Notes: a model not told the origin generated them from the letters alone. A DNA stretch of 64,000 nucleotides from Pseudomonadota bacterium (GCA_021324855.1 JAJPIG010000024.1:1-64000), one strand, 5' to 3'; counted from the first letter of the stretch, positions 7,705 to 16,797 are shown. Numbers and translations: made by a program.

Positions 7705-9105
7705 TCAGACGTTTTTCATCTCTGAGATCAGCTTGCCCAGCGAGTCCTTCGCATCGCCGAAGAGCATGAAGGTCTTGTCGCGATAGAAAAGCTCGTTTTC
7801 GATTCCGGCGAAGCCCGGATTCATGCTGCGTTTGAGCACGATTACGCTGCGGGCTTCCTCGACGTTAAGAATCGGCATCCCGTAGATCGGGCTGCCCGGT
7901 GAATCCTTTGCCGCCGGATTCACGACGTCGTTCGCGCCGATCACCAGCGCCACATCGGCCTGGTTAAACTCCGGATTGATATCTTCCATGCCATAAAGCC
8001 GCGCGTATGGGATGTCGACTTCGGCCAGCAACACGTTCATATGGCCGGGCATCCGGCCGGCCACGGGATGAATCGCGAACTTGACCTCGCCGCCGCGCCG
8101 CTCGATCAGGTCGGAAAGCTCGCGCACCTGATGCTGGCATTGCGCGACCGCCATCCCATAACCCGGCACGATGATGACTTCGCGCGCATATGCAAGCTGC
8201 ATCGCGGCATCCTCAACCGTGATCGGCTTCACGGTCAGACCCTCGGCCGAGCGCGCCTCGCCGGCTGCCGCGGCGCCGCTCCCGAACGCGCCGAACAGCA
8301 CGTTGGTAAACGAGCGGTTCATCGCCTTGCTCATCGCAACCGACAGGATGAAGCCGGAAGCACCGTCGAGCGCGCCGGTTATGATCAGCACGTAGTTGTT
8401 GAGCGCGAAGCCGGTCGCCGCGGCGGCGAGTCCTGTGTACGCATTGAAGAGCGAGAGCAGGACCGGCATGTCGGCGCCGCCAATCGGCAGCACCATCAGT
8501 ACGCCGAGCAGAGTCGCCAGAATGACCATCGCGTAAAAGACAAGCTGCGCTCCGGGCACCACGAGCAGGTAAAAGAACATCAGGACGGCGATGGCGAACA
8601 TCCCGATGTTGGTCTCGTTCTGGAACGGATAAATCACCGACTTTTCGGTGACGAAGCCCTGCAGTTTGCCGCACGCCATGAAGCTGCCGGTGACGGTGAG
8701 CGATCCGAACAGGACTTCCAGGCCGAGCGCGGCCATCTCGATGTGAGCGACCCCGTGGGCCGGCGCGAGATTATAGGCGTTGTAATATTCGGCGACCCCC
8801 ACCAGCGAAGCGGCGAGCGAGCCGAAGGTATGCGAGATAGCGATCCGCTCCGGCATCGCGGTCATTGGCACCCACATACCAAGCGGGTACCCGATGATCG
8901 AGCCGACGATTAGCCCAATAATGATCCAGCGAAAAGTCACGATCTCGTGCAGGAAGAGAGTGCCCACGATCGCGACCAGCATCCCGAGCGCCGCCATCTG
9001 CATCCCGCGCCGGGCGCTGTCGGGATGGGTCAGGCTTTTGACGCCGAGGATGAACAGAATCGACGAAATAAAATAAGCGCCGAGCACTACGGTGTCGCGA
9101 CCCAT
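7705..9105 (-). CDS. pntB: NAD(P) transhydrogenase subunit beta
   Basis: This 466-residue membrane protein is the proton-pumping beta subunit of transhydrogenase. It has about nine hydrophobic segments (residues 5-280), then the NADP(H)-binding dIII domain with VPGYGMAVAQCQHQV, IHPVAGRMPGHMNVLLAE, DINPEFNQADVALVIGANDVVNPAA and LKRSMNPGFAG, all diagnostic. The complex transfers hydride from NADH to NADP+ driven by the proton gradient. Its ATG overlaps the TGA of the preceding pntAB gene by one base (TGATG), so the two are translationally coupled. Full length, with no missing motif. Confidence 0.97.
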   Translation of the reverse strand: MGRDTVVLGAYFISSILFILGVKSLTHPDSARRGMQMAALGMLVAIVGTLFLHEIVTFRWIIIGLIVGSIIGYPLGMWVPMTAMPERIAISHTFGSLAASLVGVAEYYNAYNLAPAHGVAHIEMAALGLEVLFGSLTVTGSFMACGKLQGFVTEKSVIYPFQNETNIGMFAIAVLMFFYLLVVPGAQLVFYAMVILATLLGVLMVLPIGGADMPVLLSLFNAYTGLAAAATGFALNNYVLIITGALDGASGFILSVAMSKAMNRSFTNVLFGAFGSGAAAAGEARSAEGLTVKPITVEDAAMQLAYAREVIIVPGYGMAVAQCQHQVRELSDLIERRGGEVKFAIHPVAGRMPGHMNVLLAEVDIPYARLYGMEDINPEFNQADVALVIGANDVVNPAAKDSPGSPIYGMPILNVEEARSVIVLKRSMNPGFAGIENELFYRDKTFMLFGDAKDSLGKLISEMKNV

Positions 9106-9443
9106 CAGTGCATCCCCCGTCCGTTGCTGGCAGCAGCCTTGGCGGCGGCCGCCGCTCCGGAGTCGCGCCGGAACATCGCAAGCATCCGATCAGTGATAAG
9201 AAAGCCGCCGACCACGTTGCTCATTGCGGAGGCGACGGCGATCGTGCCGAGCACGGTTGCGAGCCATCCATGGCCGCGCCCGGCCAGCACCATCGCGCCC
9301 ACTACTGTGATCGCATCGATCGCGTTGGTCGCCGCCATCAGCGGCGTATGCAGCAGCGGCGGAACGCGCGCGATCATCTGGTAGCCGACGAAGCCCGCCA
9401 GCACCGCGATGTACAGTTGTGCAAACCAGATAACGGTGTTCAT
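9105..9443 (-). CDS. pntAB: NAD(P) transhydrogenase subunit alpha part 2 (membrane)
   Basis: This short subunit of 112 residues has three to four membrane helices (YIAVLAGFVGYQMI, the HTPLMAATNAIDAITVVGAM region, LATVLGTIAVASAMSNVVGGFLI). It matches the separate membrane part of the alpha subunit found in three-gene transhydrogenases. The HTPLMAATNAI motif is characteristic. The ATG at 9443 is chosen because the protein then begins at the first helix and GAGAGG lies just upstream; the open frame extends to 9554 without support. It sits between pntAA (41 bases upstream) and pntB (one-base overlap). Confidence 0.93.
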   Translation of the reverse strand: MNTVIWFAQLYIAVLAGFVGYQMIARVPPLLHTPLMAATNAIDAITVVGAMVLAGRGHGWLATVLGTIAVASAMSNVVGGFLITDRMLAMFRRDSGAAAAAKAAASNGRGMH

Positions 9444-9483
9444 GAGTGCCCTCTCCGCGCGATCGCCGCGGTGGAAACGATTT

Positions 9484-10593
9484 TCAATGGTAGCGGATTT
9501 CTCCCCGGTGGGTGACGACCATCGGACCGACAATCCGATCCGCGAGATCAACATTTAGCTGGCCGTTCTTGATCAGGATCTTGAGCAGAGCTTCGATATT
9601 GCGGCTGTACATCTGGCTGGCATGCGTGGGGATTGTGGCCGCCAGGTTGGCTGGGCCGTGAATCCGGACGCCGCCCGAATCGACAACCTCGCCGAGCCGC
9701 GTCAGCTCGCAGTTGCCGCCGGTCTCGGCCGCGAGGTCGACGATCACCGAGCCGGGTCGCATTGTGCCGACCATCGCGGCGGTAATCAGCCGCGGCGCCG
9801 GACGCCCGGGAATCTGCGCCGTCGTGATCACCAGATCCTGATCGTGAATATGACCGCCGATCGCCTCCAGCACGCGACGCGTCTCATCTTCCTTGAGTTC
9901 GCGGGCATAGCCGCCGGCCGCCTCGGCATCCTTGGTCGGCTCCGCCTTGGCGATGAACGTTGCGCCGAGGCTTTCGATCTCCTGGCGCGCGGCAGCCCGA
10001 ACGTCGAAGGCCGAAACCACCGCGCCGAGCCGGCGCGAGGTCGCGATCGCCTGCAGTCCTGCCACGCCGGCTCCGATGATAAAGACCTTGGCGGGGACCA
10101 GCGTGCCCGCCGCCGTGATCATCATCGGCATCATGCGCGCCATCGAGCCTGCGCCCATCAGCACAGCCTTGTAACCCGCGATGGTGGCCTGCGATGAGAG
10201 CACGTCGAGCGATTGCGCGGCCGAGATGCGCGGCACCAGTTCCATCGCCAGCGCCGTGATCTTCTGCGCTGCCATCAGACCGAACATTTCGCCGCTCGCT
10301 GCGGGCTGCATCATCCCGGCAATCACGCCGTCTGTTCTGATCAGCTTGATTTCATCGAATGAGGGACGCCGCACCTTGACGATCAGGTCGGACTCACCGA
10401 AGACCCGCTGCGGTCCTTCGACCATCGCGGCGCCGGCCTTGGCATAGGCGTCGTCGTTAAAGTAAGCGCGGGTTCCGGCGCCCGCCTGCACCGTCACCTC
10501 CAGCCCCGATTTCACCAGGCGAGCGACGCTGTCGGGCACCAGGGCGACCCGGTTTTCACCGGTAGCCGTCTCAGTCGGAACTCCTACACGCAT
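9484..10593 (-). CDS. pntAA: NAD(P) transhydrogenase subunit alpha part 1 (NAD-binding)
   Basis: The 369-residue soluble NAD(H)-binding subunit resembles alanine dehydrogenase. The N-terminus MRVGVPTETATGENRVALVP is the family signature, followed by a VKVRRP loop, VFIIGAGVAGLQAIATSRRLGAVVSAFDVR (Rossmann motif), and VIVDLAAETGGNCELT. The catalytic RQD-loop equivalent lies near QSLDVLSSQATIAGYKAV. It is the first gene of the pntAA-pntAB-pntB operon; an Rnf- or pyruvate-linked partner is not present nearby. CACCTCTCC just before the start gives a GGAGAGGTG ribosome binding site on the coding strand. Confidence 0.96.
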   Translation of the reverse strand: MRVGVPTETATGENRVALVPDSVARLVKSGLEVTVQAGAGTRAYFNDDAYAKAGAAMVEGPQRVFGESDLIVKVRRPSFDEIKLIRTDGVIAGMMQPAASGEMFGLMAAQKITALAMELVPRISAAQSLDVLSSQATIAGYKAVLMGAGSMARMMPMMITAAGTLVPAKVFIIGAGVAGLQAIATSRRLGAVVSAFDVRAAARQEIESLGATFIAKAEPTKDAEAAGGYARELKEDETRRVLEAIGGHIHDQDLVITTAQIPGRPAPRLITAAMVGTMRPGSVIVDLAAETGGNCELTRLGEVVDSGGVRIHGPANLAATIPTHASQMYSRNIEALLKILIKNGQLNVDLADRIVGPMVVTHRGEIRYH

Positions 10594-10828
10594 TCACCTC
10601 TCCTGGAGCGGGCGTCCATAATGCCGGCCTTGGCCCCGCAGTCTCTGGCGCAAACGTTGACCCCCGGGGCCGGCGCCGATGCTTTCTTGTGCCTTAACTG
10701 TCGTCCTGAAACAACGGGACTTTCGGGCCTATAATCTTACAGCCGCGCAGGAATAAATCAATTTATCGATGCCGATTCATGTCGCCGGCGATACTTCAGG
10801 CGACTGCGATGAACCAGGATTTCGAGTC

Positions 10829-11941
10829 TCAGGTGGCGCGGCGATTCGGATGATCATCGTCAGCCGACGACTTGTCGCTGTGCGAATGTCGATGATGCAC
10901 GTCGGAAACGTGGCGATGCGAATGGACGAGCCGCAGATGGCGATGCGGATGGGCGTGCGGTTCGCGGCCCTCGCCGCCGGCGTGCGGATGCTGATGATGT
11001 GCGTCGTGATAATGCAGATGATCGTGTACCAGCTCTTCGTGGATGTGCAGATGGCTATGGTCTTCGCGCAGCAGCGCGATCACGCCGATCGCCATCAGCG
11101 CCGCCGCGCACCAGTCCACGATCGTTGGCATCGTCCGGAAGATCGCAATTGAAATAATCGCGCCGATGAACGGCGCCGAGGCAAAGTAGGCTGCCTCGCG
11201 CGCCGCGCCCAGCAGCCGAAGTCCCCACGTCGCGAGATAGAGGCTAAGCCCGTAGCTGGTTGCGCCGAGCAGCAGCGCCGCCATGATCAACGGCACGGTC
11301 GGGATTCGAATTCCGAGGAACATCGCGATGATCAGCGTCACTGCGCCGGCGCCCAGCGACTTGAGCCGGCTGATCGCCGCTGGATCGCGTACCGAGAGCC
11401 GCTGGGTCAGGTTGTTGTCGGCCGCCCAACAGAGGCATGCGGCAGCGATTGCGCCCGCGCCGACCGGGTCGGCATGAAAGTCGCCGGGCGTCCAATCCAG
11501 CATCGCTGCGCCCACGATGATCGCCGCAGCCGCGAGCGCCTCGCGCCTCCCGAGGTACTCGCCGAGCAGCGCCACCGCGATCAGCATCGTGAACGGCGTT
11601 TCGAGGTTCAGCATCAGCGATCCGGCCAGCGCCGAGATGCGTGTCAGCCCGTAGAGCATCAGGAAGGTGCCGGCGACGCCCATCAGCGTGATGATCGTGA
11701 GCGTGACGAAATCGAGCCCGCGCAGGCGCGCTTCGCGCGATGCCGCGGTGCGCCGCGAGACCAGCGTCAGGAGCGACAGGCCGGCGGCGGCGCCCAGGTA
11801 GAGCAGGGCGGATAGCATCAACGGGCCGACGTCGTTCAGGATGAGCTTCGAAAACGGCGCGCTCGCGCCGAACAGAGCCGCCGCGCCGATCGCGCATCCC
11901 GCGCCGAGCATCGCGCGGCTGCTCTCGTTCCGGCCCGCCAT
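10829..11941 (-). CDS. EamA/DMT family transporter with histidine-rich C-terminal tail
   Basis: A 370-residue drug/metabolite-type transporter with ten predicted membrane helices in two EamA repeats (residues about 12-290). It is followed by a hydrophilic tail of about 77 residues holding 24 histidines in H-x-H and HH patterns. EamA proteins export or import small metabolites, and His-rich tails usually bind Zn, Ni or Co. The tail makes a metal or metal-complex substrate, or metal-dependent gating, plausible but unproven. The N-terminus (MAGRNESSRAMLGAGCAIGAAALFG) runs straight into helix 1. An open frame on the opposite strand over the tail is rich in Met and is a shadow. Divergent from the small gene at 12058. 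Confidence 0.85.
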   Translation of the reverse strand: MAGRNESSRAMLGAGCAIGAAALFGASAPFSKLILNDVGPLMLSALLYLGAAAGLSLLTLVSRRTAASREARLRGLDFVTLTIITLMGVAGTFLMLYGLTRISALAGSLMLNLETPFTMLIAVALLGEYLGRREALAAAAIIVGAAMLDWTPGDFHADPVGAGAIAAACLCWAADNNLTQRLSVRDPAAISRLKSLGAGAVTLIIAMFLGIRIPTVPLIMAALLLGATSYGLSLYLATWGLRLLGAAREAAYFASAPFIGAIISIAIFRTMPTIVDWCAAALMAIGVIALLREDHSHLHIHEELVHDHLHYHDAHHQHPHAGGEGREPHAHPHRHLRLVHSHRHVSDVHHRHSHSDKSSADDDHPNRRAT

Positions 11942-11983
11942 ACCATCGAGCTTACTACAGCCGATGACGATCGCGAGGCCGGC

Positions 11984-12004
11984 GCCAGATGCCAGATGCC
12001 AGAT
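11984..12004. repeat. Three tandem copies of a 7-base unit
   Basis: GCCAGAT is repeated three times without a mismatch in the spacer between the divergent EamA gene and the small ORF at 12058. It could be a replication-slippage tract affecting promoter spacing; there is no other evidence of function. Confidence 0.7.
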
Positions 12005-12057
12005 TTGCGCGGCTCGGCTATCCTGTGCGGGTATTTCAAACCATGGAGAAAAGACTC

Positions 12058-12252
12058 ATGAATGGCGGTGATGAATTGAGTCCGCAGGCGATGGCGCTGA
12101 TGACGGAAGTTGTCGCCCGGCTCGCCGAGCTTCGCAACGTTTTGATTCTCGTCGGGCTCGCGACCAATCGAATCGACACGCCGCGCAGCAATGAGACCGC
12201 GGCGGCCGCGCTCGACAAGCTGCGCGAGCTATCAGACGCGTTTAATCTATAA
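12058..12252 (+). CDS. Small conserved-looking helical protein, unknown function
   Basis: A 64-residue ORF with a GGAGAAAAG ribosome binding site about nine bases before the ATG at 12058; ATG 12043 is an alternative. The product is predicted helical with an LSPQAMALMTEVVARLAEL segment and a hydrophobic LRNVLILVGLATN stretch too short for a confident membrane helix. It lies 14 bases before the quinone-reductase-like gene, whose AGGAGG begins two bases after this stop, so it is probably co-transcribed. I recognise no family. Confidence 0.6.
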   Translation: MNGGDELSPQAMALMTEVVARLAELRNVLILVGLATNRIDTPRSNETAAAALDKLRELSDAFNL

Positions 12253-12266
12253 GCAGGAGGATGACG

Positions 12267-13202
12267 ATGGATCAGGTTCGTGCCGTAGTCGTCGATCCGG
12301 CGGCCGCCGGCCGTCTCGCATTGAAGCAGGTGCCCGCGCCTGCGCCCGGCCGCTCGGAAGCGCTGATTCGGGTCCGCGCGATCTCACTCAACCTCGGCGA
12401 GATCCGACGCGCCCGCGCCGCCGATCCCGGATGGCGTCCGGGCTGGGATATCGCGGGGACCGTCGAGGCCGCCGCCGCCGATGGGTCGGGTCCGAAGCAG
12501 GGCGCGCGCGTAGTCGGCTTTCTGCCGGTCGCCGCATGGGCGGAGCTGGTGGCAGTTCCCACCAATTCCATCGCGGTCATACCCGAAAAACTCAGCTTCG
12601 AGCAGGCGGCGACGCTGCCGGTCGCCGGGATGACCGCGCTCTACGCGCTCGGCAAGAACGGCTCGGTGCTTGGCCGTCCGGTGCTGATTACGGGAGCATC
12701 CGGAGGCGTCGGGCAGTTCGCCGTTCAACTCGCCCATCTGTCGGGCGCGCGCGTGATCGCAGTGGTAAGCCGCGCCGAGCGTGCGAAGTATGCCGGCGAA
12801 TGCGGCGCGGACGAGGTGATCGTCGGCGATCTCTCCGCCGCCGGGCGCTTCGGTCCCTATCATCTCATTCTCGAATCGGTCGGCGGCAAGTCATTGACCT
12901 CGGCGCTCACGATGCTCCGCTCGGGCGGGATGTGCGTGTTGTTCGGGACCTCGGAGACGCCGGAGGTGACCTTCGATGCGCGCCAATTCTATTCGAGCGG
13001 CGGCATCCTCTACGGCTTCATCCTGTTCGATGAAGTCAAGCTGCAGCCGCCGGCGCAGGGGCTCGCGCGGCTGGTCGATCTGATGGCTGCGGGCCGGCTG
13101 CGATCGCCGATCGAAGTGCGCGCGTCATGGACCGAGATCGGGTCGATCGCGGAGCGTTACTGGAATCGCGAAATCGCCGGAAAAGCGGTGCTGACGCTGT
13201 AA
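12267..13202 (+). CDS. Zinc-binding-dehydrogenase-like NADPH:quinone reductase (MDR family)
   Basis: The 311-residue medium-chain dehydrogenase/reductase has a GroES-like N-terminus (ALIRVRAISLNLGEIRRA, GWDIAGTVE) and the nucleotide-binding motif VLITGASGGVGQFAVQLAHLSGARVIAV. The AATLPVAGMTALYAL segment is typical of quinone-oxidoreductase-type members. No structural or catalytic zinc cysteines are seen, so it is probably a zinc-independent NADPH-dependent reductase of quinones or enones. The start at 12267 is favoured over ATG 12261, because AGGAGG at 12255-12260 then has a six-base spacer. The substrate is not inferable from context. Confidence 0.88.
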   Translation: MDQVRAVVVDPAAAGRLALKQVPAPAPGRSEALIRVRAISLNLGEIRRARAADPGWRPGWDIAGTVEAAAADGSGPKQGARVVGFLPVAAWAELVAVPTNSIAVIPEKLSFEQAATLPVAGMTALYALGKNGSVLGRPVLITGASGGVGQFAVQLAHLSGARVIAVVSRAERAKYAGECGADEVIVGDLSAAGRFGPYHLILESVGGKSLTSALTMLRSGGMCVLFGTSETPEVTFDARQFYSSGGILYGFILFDEVKLQPPAQGLARLVDLMAAGRLRSPIEVRASWTEIGSIAERYWNREIAGKAVLTL

Positions 13203-13354
13203 TCTCGCGAGCAGCGGCCAAGTTTCGGATCGCGCGGCGTTTATGGTATTGCTCGGCTGAGTTTCGTGAACCTCAACAAATCTCTGAGCCTTGGATCATG
13301 GCGGGAAGCCGGCGACGGTCGGGTTCCGCGGCTCATCGCAAGGAGGATCCTCCA

Positions 13355-15172
13355 GTGGCAGTAAGAAAACGCGCCCATGAGACGCAGGCGAGCCCGACCA
13401 AGCTGGTCGCCACCGAGACCATCAAGGTTTCCAACACCGCGCAGGCCTACCTGAGTCTGCTCGGCGCGCGCGGGATCGATTATTTCTTCGCCAACGGTGG
13501 AACCGACTTCGCATCGATCATCGACGGCTTCGCGCGCCTGATGGCCGAGGGAAGGCGCGTGCCGAAGCCGCTGACCGTCCCGCACGAGATGGTCGCCGCC
13601 AGCATGGCGCATGGCTACTACCTCGCGACCGGCCGTCCGCAGGTCGTGATGGTCCACGTCACGGTCGGCACCGCGAATCTGCTGAACGCGATGATCAACT
13701 CATGGCGCGGCAAGGTGCCGATCATCTTCTCCGCCGGCCGCACGCCGATCACCGAAAAGGGCAGCCCCGCCTCGCGCAATATCTACATCCATTGGGCCCA
13801 GGAATCGTTCGACCAGGGCGGCATCGCGCGCGAATGGACCAAATGGGATTATGAGCTGCGCACCCAGAACCAGCTCGAGACGGTGGTCGATCGCGCGCTC
13901 TCGCTCGCGATGGCGGAGCCGCGCGGGCCGGTCTACCTGACCCTGCCGCGCGAAGTGCTCGCCGAGGAGTGCAAATCTTTCACCTTCTCAACCGCGCCGC
14001 GCGTCCGGCCGCCCGAGCTGGCGCATACGATGCCCGAGGGAATCGAGGAAGCGGCCGCGGCGCTGGCCGGCGCGCGCAATCCGCTGATCATCACCGGACA
14101 GAGCGGGATGTGGCACGGCGCGGTTCCGCAGCTCGCGCAGCTCGCCGAGTCGATGGGTATCGCGGTGGTCGAGACCTCGGGACGCTACTTCGTGAACCTG
14201 CCGACGAATCACCCGATGCACGTCGGTTTCAACCCGCATGAATGGATCCGCGACGCCGACGTGATACTCGCGATCGAGGCTGACGCGCCGTGGTATCCCG
14301 CGATGGCCGAGCCGAAGCCCAACGCGACGATCATCCAGATGGGCACCGATCCGTTGTACGCGAACTATCCGATCTGGGGCTTCCCGGCCGATATCGCGAT
14401 CAGCGCGAATCCCGAAGCCGGCCTCGCGGCGCTTAATCGCGCGCTCGAGCCGTATCGTCAGATGAAGCGCAAGGAGATCACCGACCGCGTGCAGCGCTGG
14501 ACCAAGGTGCACAACAAGCAGCGCGCCGACTGGCAATCGGTCGCCAACAACGCGCGCAACGACAAGCCGCTCGATCCCGCGTGGGTCTCGCGCTGCATCA
14601 ACGAGGTCAAGGACAAAGAGACCATCTGCGTCAACGAGTATGATCTTTCGCCGCTGCAGGCCGAGTTCACCGAGCCCGGCACCTATTTTCATTGCCCGCC
14701 GTCGGGCGGACTGGGATGGGGCCTCGGCGCAGCGCTGGGCGTGAAGCTCGGCTCAGGCGATCGCACCGTGATCTGCACGGTCGGCGACGGTGCGTATATC
14801 TTCGGTTCGCCCACCGCGGCCCATTTCTCATCGCGCGCACATAACATCCCGGTGCTGTTCGTGGTTTACAACAACCAGTGCTGGCGCTCCGTGATGGAGT
14901 CCTGCCTGTACGTGCATCCGGACGGCAACGCGCGCCGGCTCGGCAATTTCCCGATCAGCGATCTTTCGCCGTCGCCCGATTTCGACAAGATCGTGACCGC
15001 CTTCGGCGGCTACGGAGAACGCGTCGAGGAGCCGTCGGAGATGATCCCTGCGCTCAAGCGCGCGCTCAAGGTGGTCCGCACCGAGAAACGCCAGGCACTG
15101 CTCAACGTGATCTGCAAGCATCCCGAGGCCGCGCCGCCCGCCCGCGGCAAGGGCGCCGACTGGAGACCATAG
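13355..15172 (+). CDS. Thiamine-pyrophosphate-requiring enzyme (acetolactate synthase/benzoylformate decarboxylase superfamily)
   Basis: This 605-residue protein has the three-domain TPP fold. The N-terminal Pyr domain has FFANGGTDFASIIDG and the catalytic glutamate region LTVPHEMVAASMAHGY. The central domain has ARNPLIITGQSG. The C-terminal PP domain has the ThDP motif GDGAYIFGSPTAAHFSSRAHNIPVLFVVYNN (GDG...NN). Acetolactate synthase itself is unlikely: the protein lacks obvious FAD-site features and stands without a small subunit. A 2-keto-acid decarboxylase or ligase role is more likely. The GTG at 13355 is chosen because AGGAGG at 13341-13346 precedes it; ATG 13298 is possible. It follows the MDR gene by 152 bases. 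Confidence 0.85.
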   Translation: MAVRKRAHETQASPTKLVATETIKVSNTAQAYLSLLGARGIDYFFANGGTDFASIIDGFARLMAEGRRVPKPLTVPHEMVAASMAHGYYLATGRPQVVMVHVTVGTANLLNAMINSWRGKVPIIFSAGRTPITEKGSPASRNIYIHWAQESFDQGGIAREWTKWDYELRTQNQLETVVDRALSLAMAEPRGPVYLTLPREVLAEECKSFTFSTAPRVRPPELAHTMPEGIEEAAAALAGARNPLIITGQSGMWHGAVPQLAQLAESMGIAVVETSGRYFVNLPTNHPMHVGFNPHEWIRDADVILAIEADAPWYPAMAEPKPNATIIQMGTDPLYANYPIWGFPADIAISANPEAGLAALNRALEPYRQMKRKEITDRVQRWTKVHNKQRADWQSVANNARNDKPLDPAWVSRCINEVKDKETICVNEYDLSPLQAEFTEPGTYFHCPPSGGLGWGLGAALGVKLGSGDRTVICTVGDGAYIFGSPTAAHFSSRAHNIPVLFVVYNNQCWRSVMESCLYVHPDGNARRLGNFPISDLSPSPDFDKIVTAFGGYGERVEEPSEMIPALKRALKVVRTEKRQALLNVICKHPEAAPPARGKGADWRP

Positions 15173-15291
15173 GTCGAGGCGCTGGAAGCCGCCGCCCGCT
15201 GAGTGCCAAGGGAGTTCAGATCGTGCGCGGCGGCGTGCTAGCGTTAAGGGTTCGAGCGCTCGCCAGAGCGGCGCGCGCCGATTTTCTGAGG

Positions 15292-15367
15292 GGCGGCGTA
15301 CCCAAGTGGCTAAGGGAGAGGTCTGCAAAACCTCCATTCAGCGGTTCGAATCCGCTCGCCGCCTCCA
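15292..15367 (+). tRNA. tRNA-Cys (anticodon GCA)
   Basis: The acceptor stem GGCGGCG (15292-15298) pairs with CGCCGCC (15357-15363). The discriminator is T, as expected for tRNA-Cys, and CCA is encoded at 15365-15367. The anticodon stem GAGGT/ACCTC encloses the loop CTGCAAA with anticodon GCA. The T arm AGCGG-TTCGAAT-CCGCT and the D arm with CCC/GGG complete a 76-base cloverleaf. It is not the longer tRNA-Sec. The rest of the 15173-15511 spacer shows no gene. Confidence 0.97.
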
Positions 15368-15511
15368 CTTCCTAGCTTTCTGACGCCACGCATCGGAAAA
15401 ACCGACCGGGGAACGCCGAGGGGGAAACCTGTGTTCAAGGCAAAAGCCGCCACAGATGCGAATCGCAAAGGCCTTGGTGGCCATTCCCATCGCGGATAGA
15501 TTTCGTCGTCA

Positions 15512-16741
15512 TTGAGTCAGCCGGCGCATCCTGAGATCGACGACGCCGCGGTCGATGCGGCGCTCGCCGCATTCGATTCGTCGCGCGCGTGGGCGATGGT
15601 GCTGGCGGCGTTCGTCGGGATGTTCGCGGTCTACGCGGTCGCGTACAGCTTTGGCGCTTTCTTCAAGCCGATGGTCGCGGAGTTCGGCGCAAGTCTCGGC
15701 AGCACCTCCCTGGCCTTTTCGGTGACGGTCTTCCTGTGGTCGATGCTGGGGCCGTTCACGGGTCATTTGACGGATCGTTTCGGGCCGCGGCTGGTGCTGA
15801 GCGGCGGCGCGATAGTAATGGGCGCCGGGCTAATCCTTACCGCGCGGATTCATCATTTGTGGATCGGCTATTTCACCTATGGAATTGCGGTCGGCGTCGG
15901 GATCGCGTGCGCGTACGTCCCGATGGTCGCGGTGGTCGCGGGATGGTTCATGCGGCGGCGCAACACTGCGCTTGGCGTCGCAGTCTCGGGCGTTGGATGC
16001 GGCACGGTGTTCGGACCGCCGGTTGCGGCGGCGCTGATTCAATCGCTCGGCTGGCGCACGACCTATGAAATTTTCGGGGTTTGCTCCGCGATCGTGATGT
16101 TCGCGTGCGGGTTGCTGGTGGAACGTCCACCGGTTCATCTCGGTTCGACGTCGTCGTTGCGTTTCGGCGAAACGATCCGGAGCCCGGCGTTCGGCTTCCT
16201 GTATCTGTCGGTGGCGTTGCTCTCGCTCGCGCTGTTCATCCCGTTCGTCTACCTGCCGGCGTTTGCGCATGATCGTGGCGCGAGCGAAGTGGCCGCTGCG
16301 GCGCTGGTCAGCCTGATGGGCGGCGCCAGCGTCGTCGGGCGTCTCGGACTTGGTGCGCTCGGCGATCGCACAGGCGTCGTGCGGCTCTATCAAATCAGCT
16401 TTCTCGCGCTGGGTCTGAGCTACGGCATCTGGCTGTGCGCAGGATCGTATTCGACGCTGGTGATGTTCACGCTGGTGATGGGGACCGGGTACGGCGGGTA
16501 CGTCGCGCTCGCGCCGGCGGTGCTGGCGCACCTGTTCGGCACGCGCCGGCTCGGCACGATCATGGGGGTGTTGTGGACCAGCACGGGAATCGGGGCGTTC
16601 GCGGGGCCGCCGTTGGCCGGGGCGATCATCGACTACAGCGGGAGCTATCGGTGGGCGATAGCGTTTGCGTTTGTGGCCGCGATGGGTTCGTTTGCGGCGT
16701 TGCTGCCGCTTGGGCGATTTGAGCCGCGTCGGAGCGACTGA
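15512..16741 (+). CDS. MFS transporter (oxalate/formate or monocarboxylate-like)
   Basis: A 409-residue major facilitator with twelve predicted helices. The loop 2-3 motif TDRFGPRLVLSGGAIVMGAG is the MFS signature (G-x-x-x-D-R-x-G-x-R type), and the second half repeats it as LGALGDRTGVVRLYQ. The overall look (AYSFGAFFKPMVAEFG, SLGSTSLAFSV) resembles transporters of organic acids such as monocarboxylates or oxalate. The frame opens with a TTG at 15512; the first ATG, near 15596, is inside the first helix, so TTG or an unseen start is needed. The substrate is unassigned and no catabolic genes are attached. Confidence 0.85.
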   Translation: MSQPAHPEIDDAAVDAALAAFDSSRAWAMVLAAFVGMFAVYAVAYSFGAFFKPMVAEFGASLGSTSLAFSVTVFLWSMLGPFTGHLTDRFGPRLVLSGGAIVMGAGLILTARIHHLWIGYFTYGIAVGVGIACAYVPMVAVVAGWFMRRRNTALGVAVSGVGCGTVFGPPVAAALIQSLGWRTTYEIFGVCSAIVMFACGLLVERPPVHLGSTSSLRFGETIRSPAFGFLYLSVALLSLALFIPFVYLPAFAHDRGASEVAAAALVSLMGGASVVGRLGLGALGDRTGVVRLYQISFLALGLSYGIWLCAGSYSTLVMFTLVMGTGYGGYVALAPAVLAHLFGTRRLGTIMGVLWTSTGIGAFAGPPLAGAIIDYSGSYRWAIAFAFVAAMGSFAALLPLGRFEPRRSD

Positions 16742-16768
16742 AAATGGTTTACTGGCCTTGAATTAGCC

Positions 16769-16797
16769 TTGACATATCTTCTCAATACTCGTACATA
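16769..16797 (+). promoter_or_regulatory. Sigma-70-type promoter without a downstream plus-strand gene
   Basis: TTGACA (16769-16774), a 17-base spacer and TACATA (16792-16797) make a good promoter. Transcription would start near 16804, in a region with no plus-strand ORF: the next annotated feature is a decayed gene on the opposite strand. It is probably the promoter of a small RNA. Confidence 0.6.

Noticed and set aside
7520-7786. Arg-rich plus-strand ORF overlapping the small acidic ORF
   Set aside because: Low-complexity arginine run is the out-of-frame reading of the acidic frame and runs into pntB antisense.
10769-11152. Plus-strand ORF over the EamA tail
   Set aside because: Met-rich reverse reading of His-coding repeats (CAT/ATG); a shadow of the His-rich tail.
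15292-15367. Possible tRNA-Sec near the selenoprotein genes
   Set aside because: The anticodon is GCA and the cloverleaf is a normal 76-base tRNA-Cys; tRNA-Sec would have UCA and a longer acceptor and variable arm.
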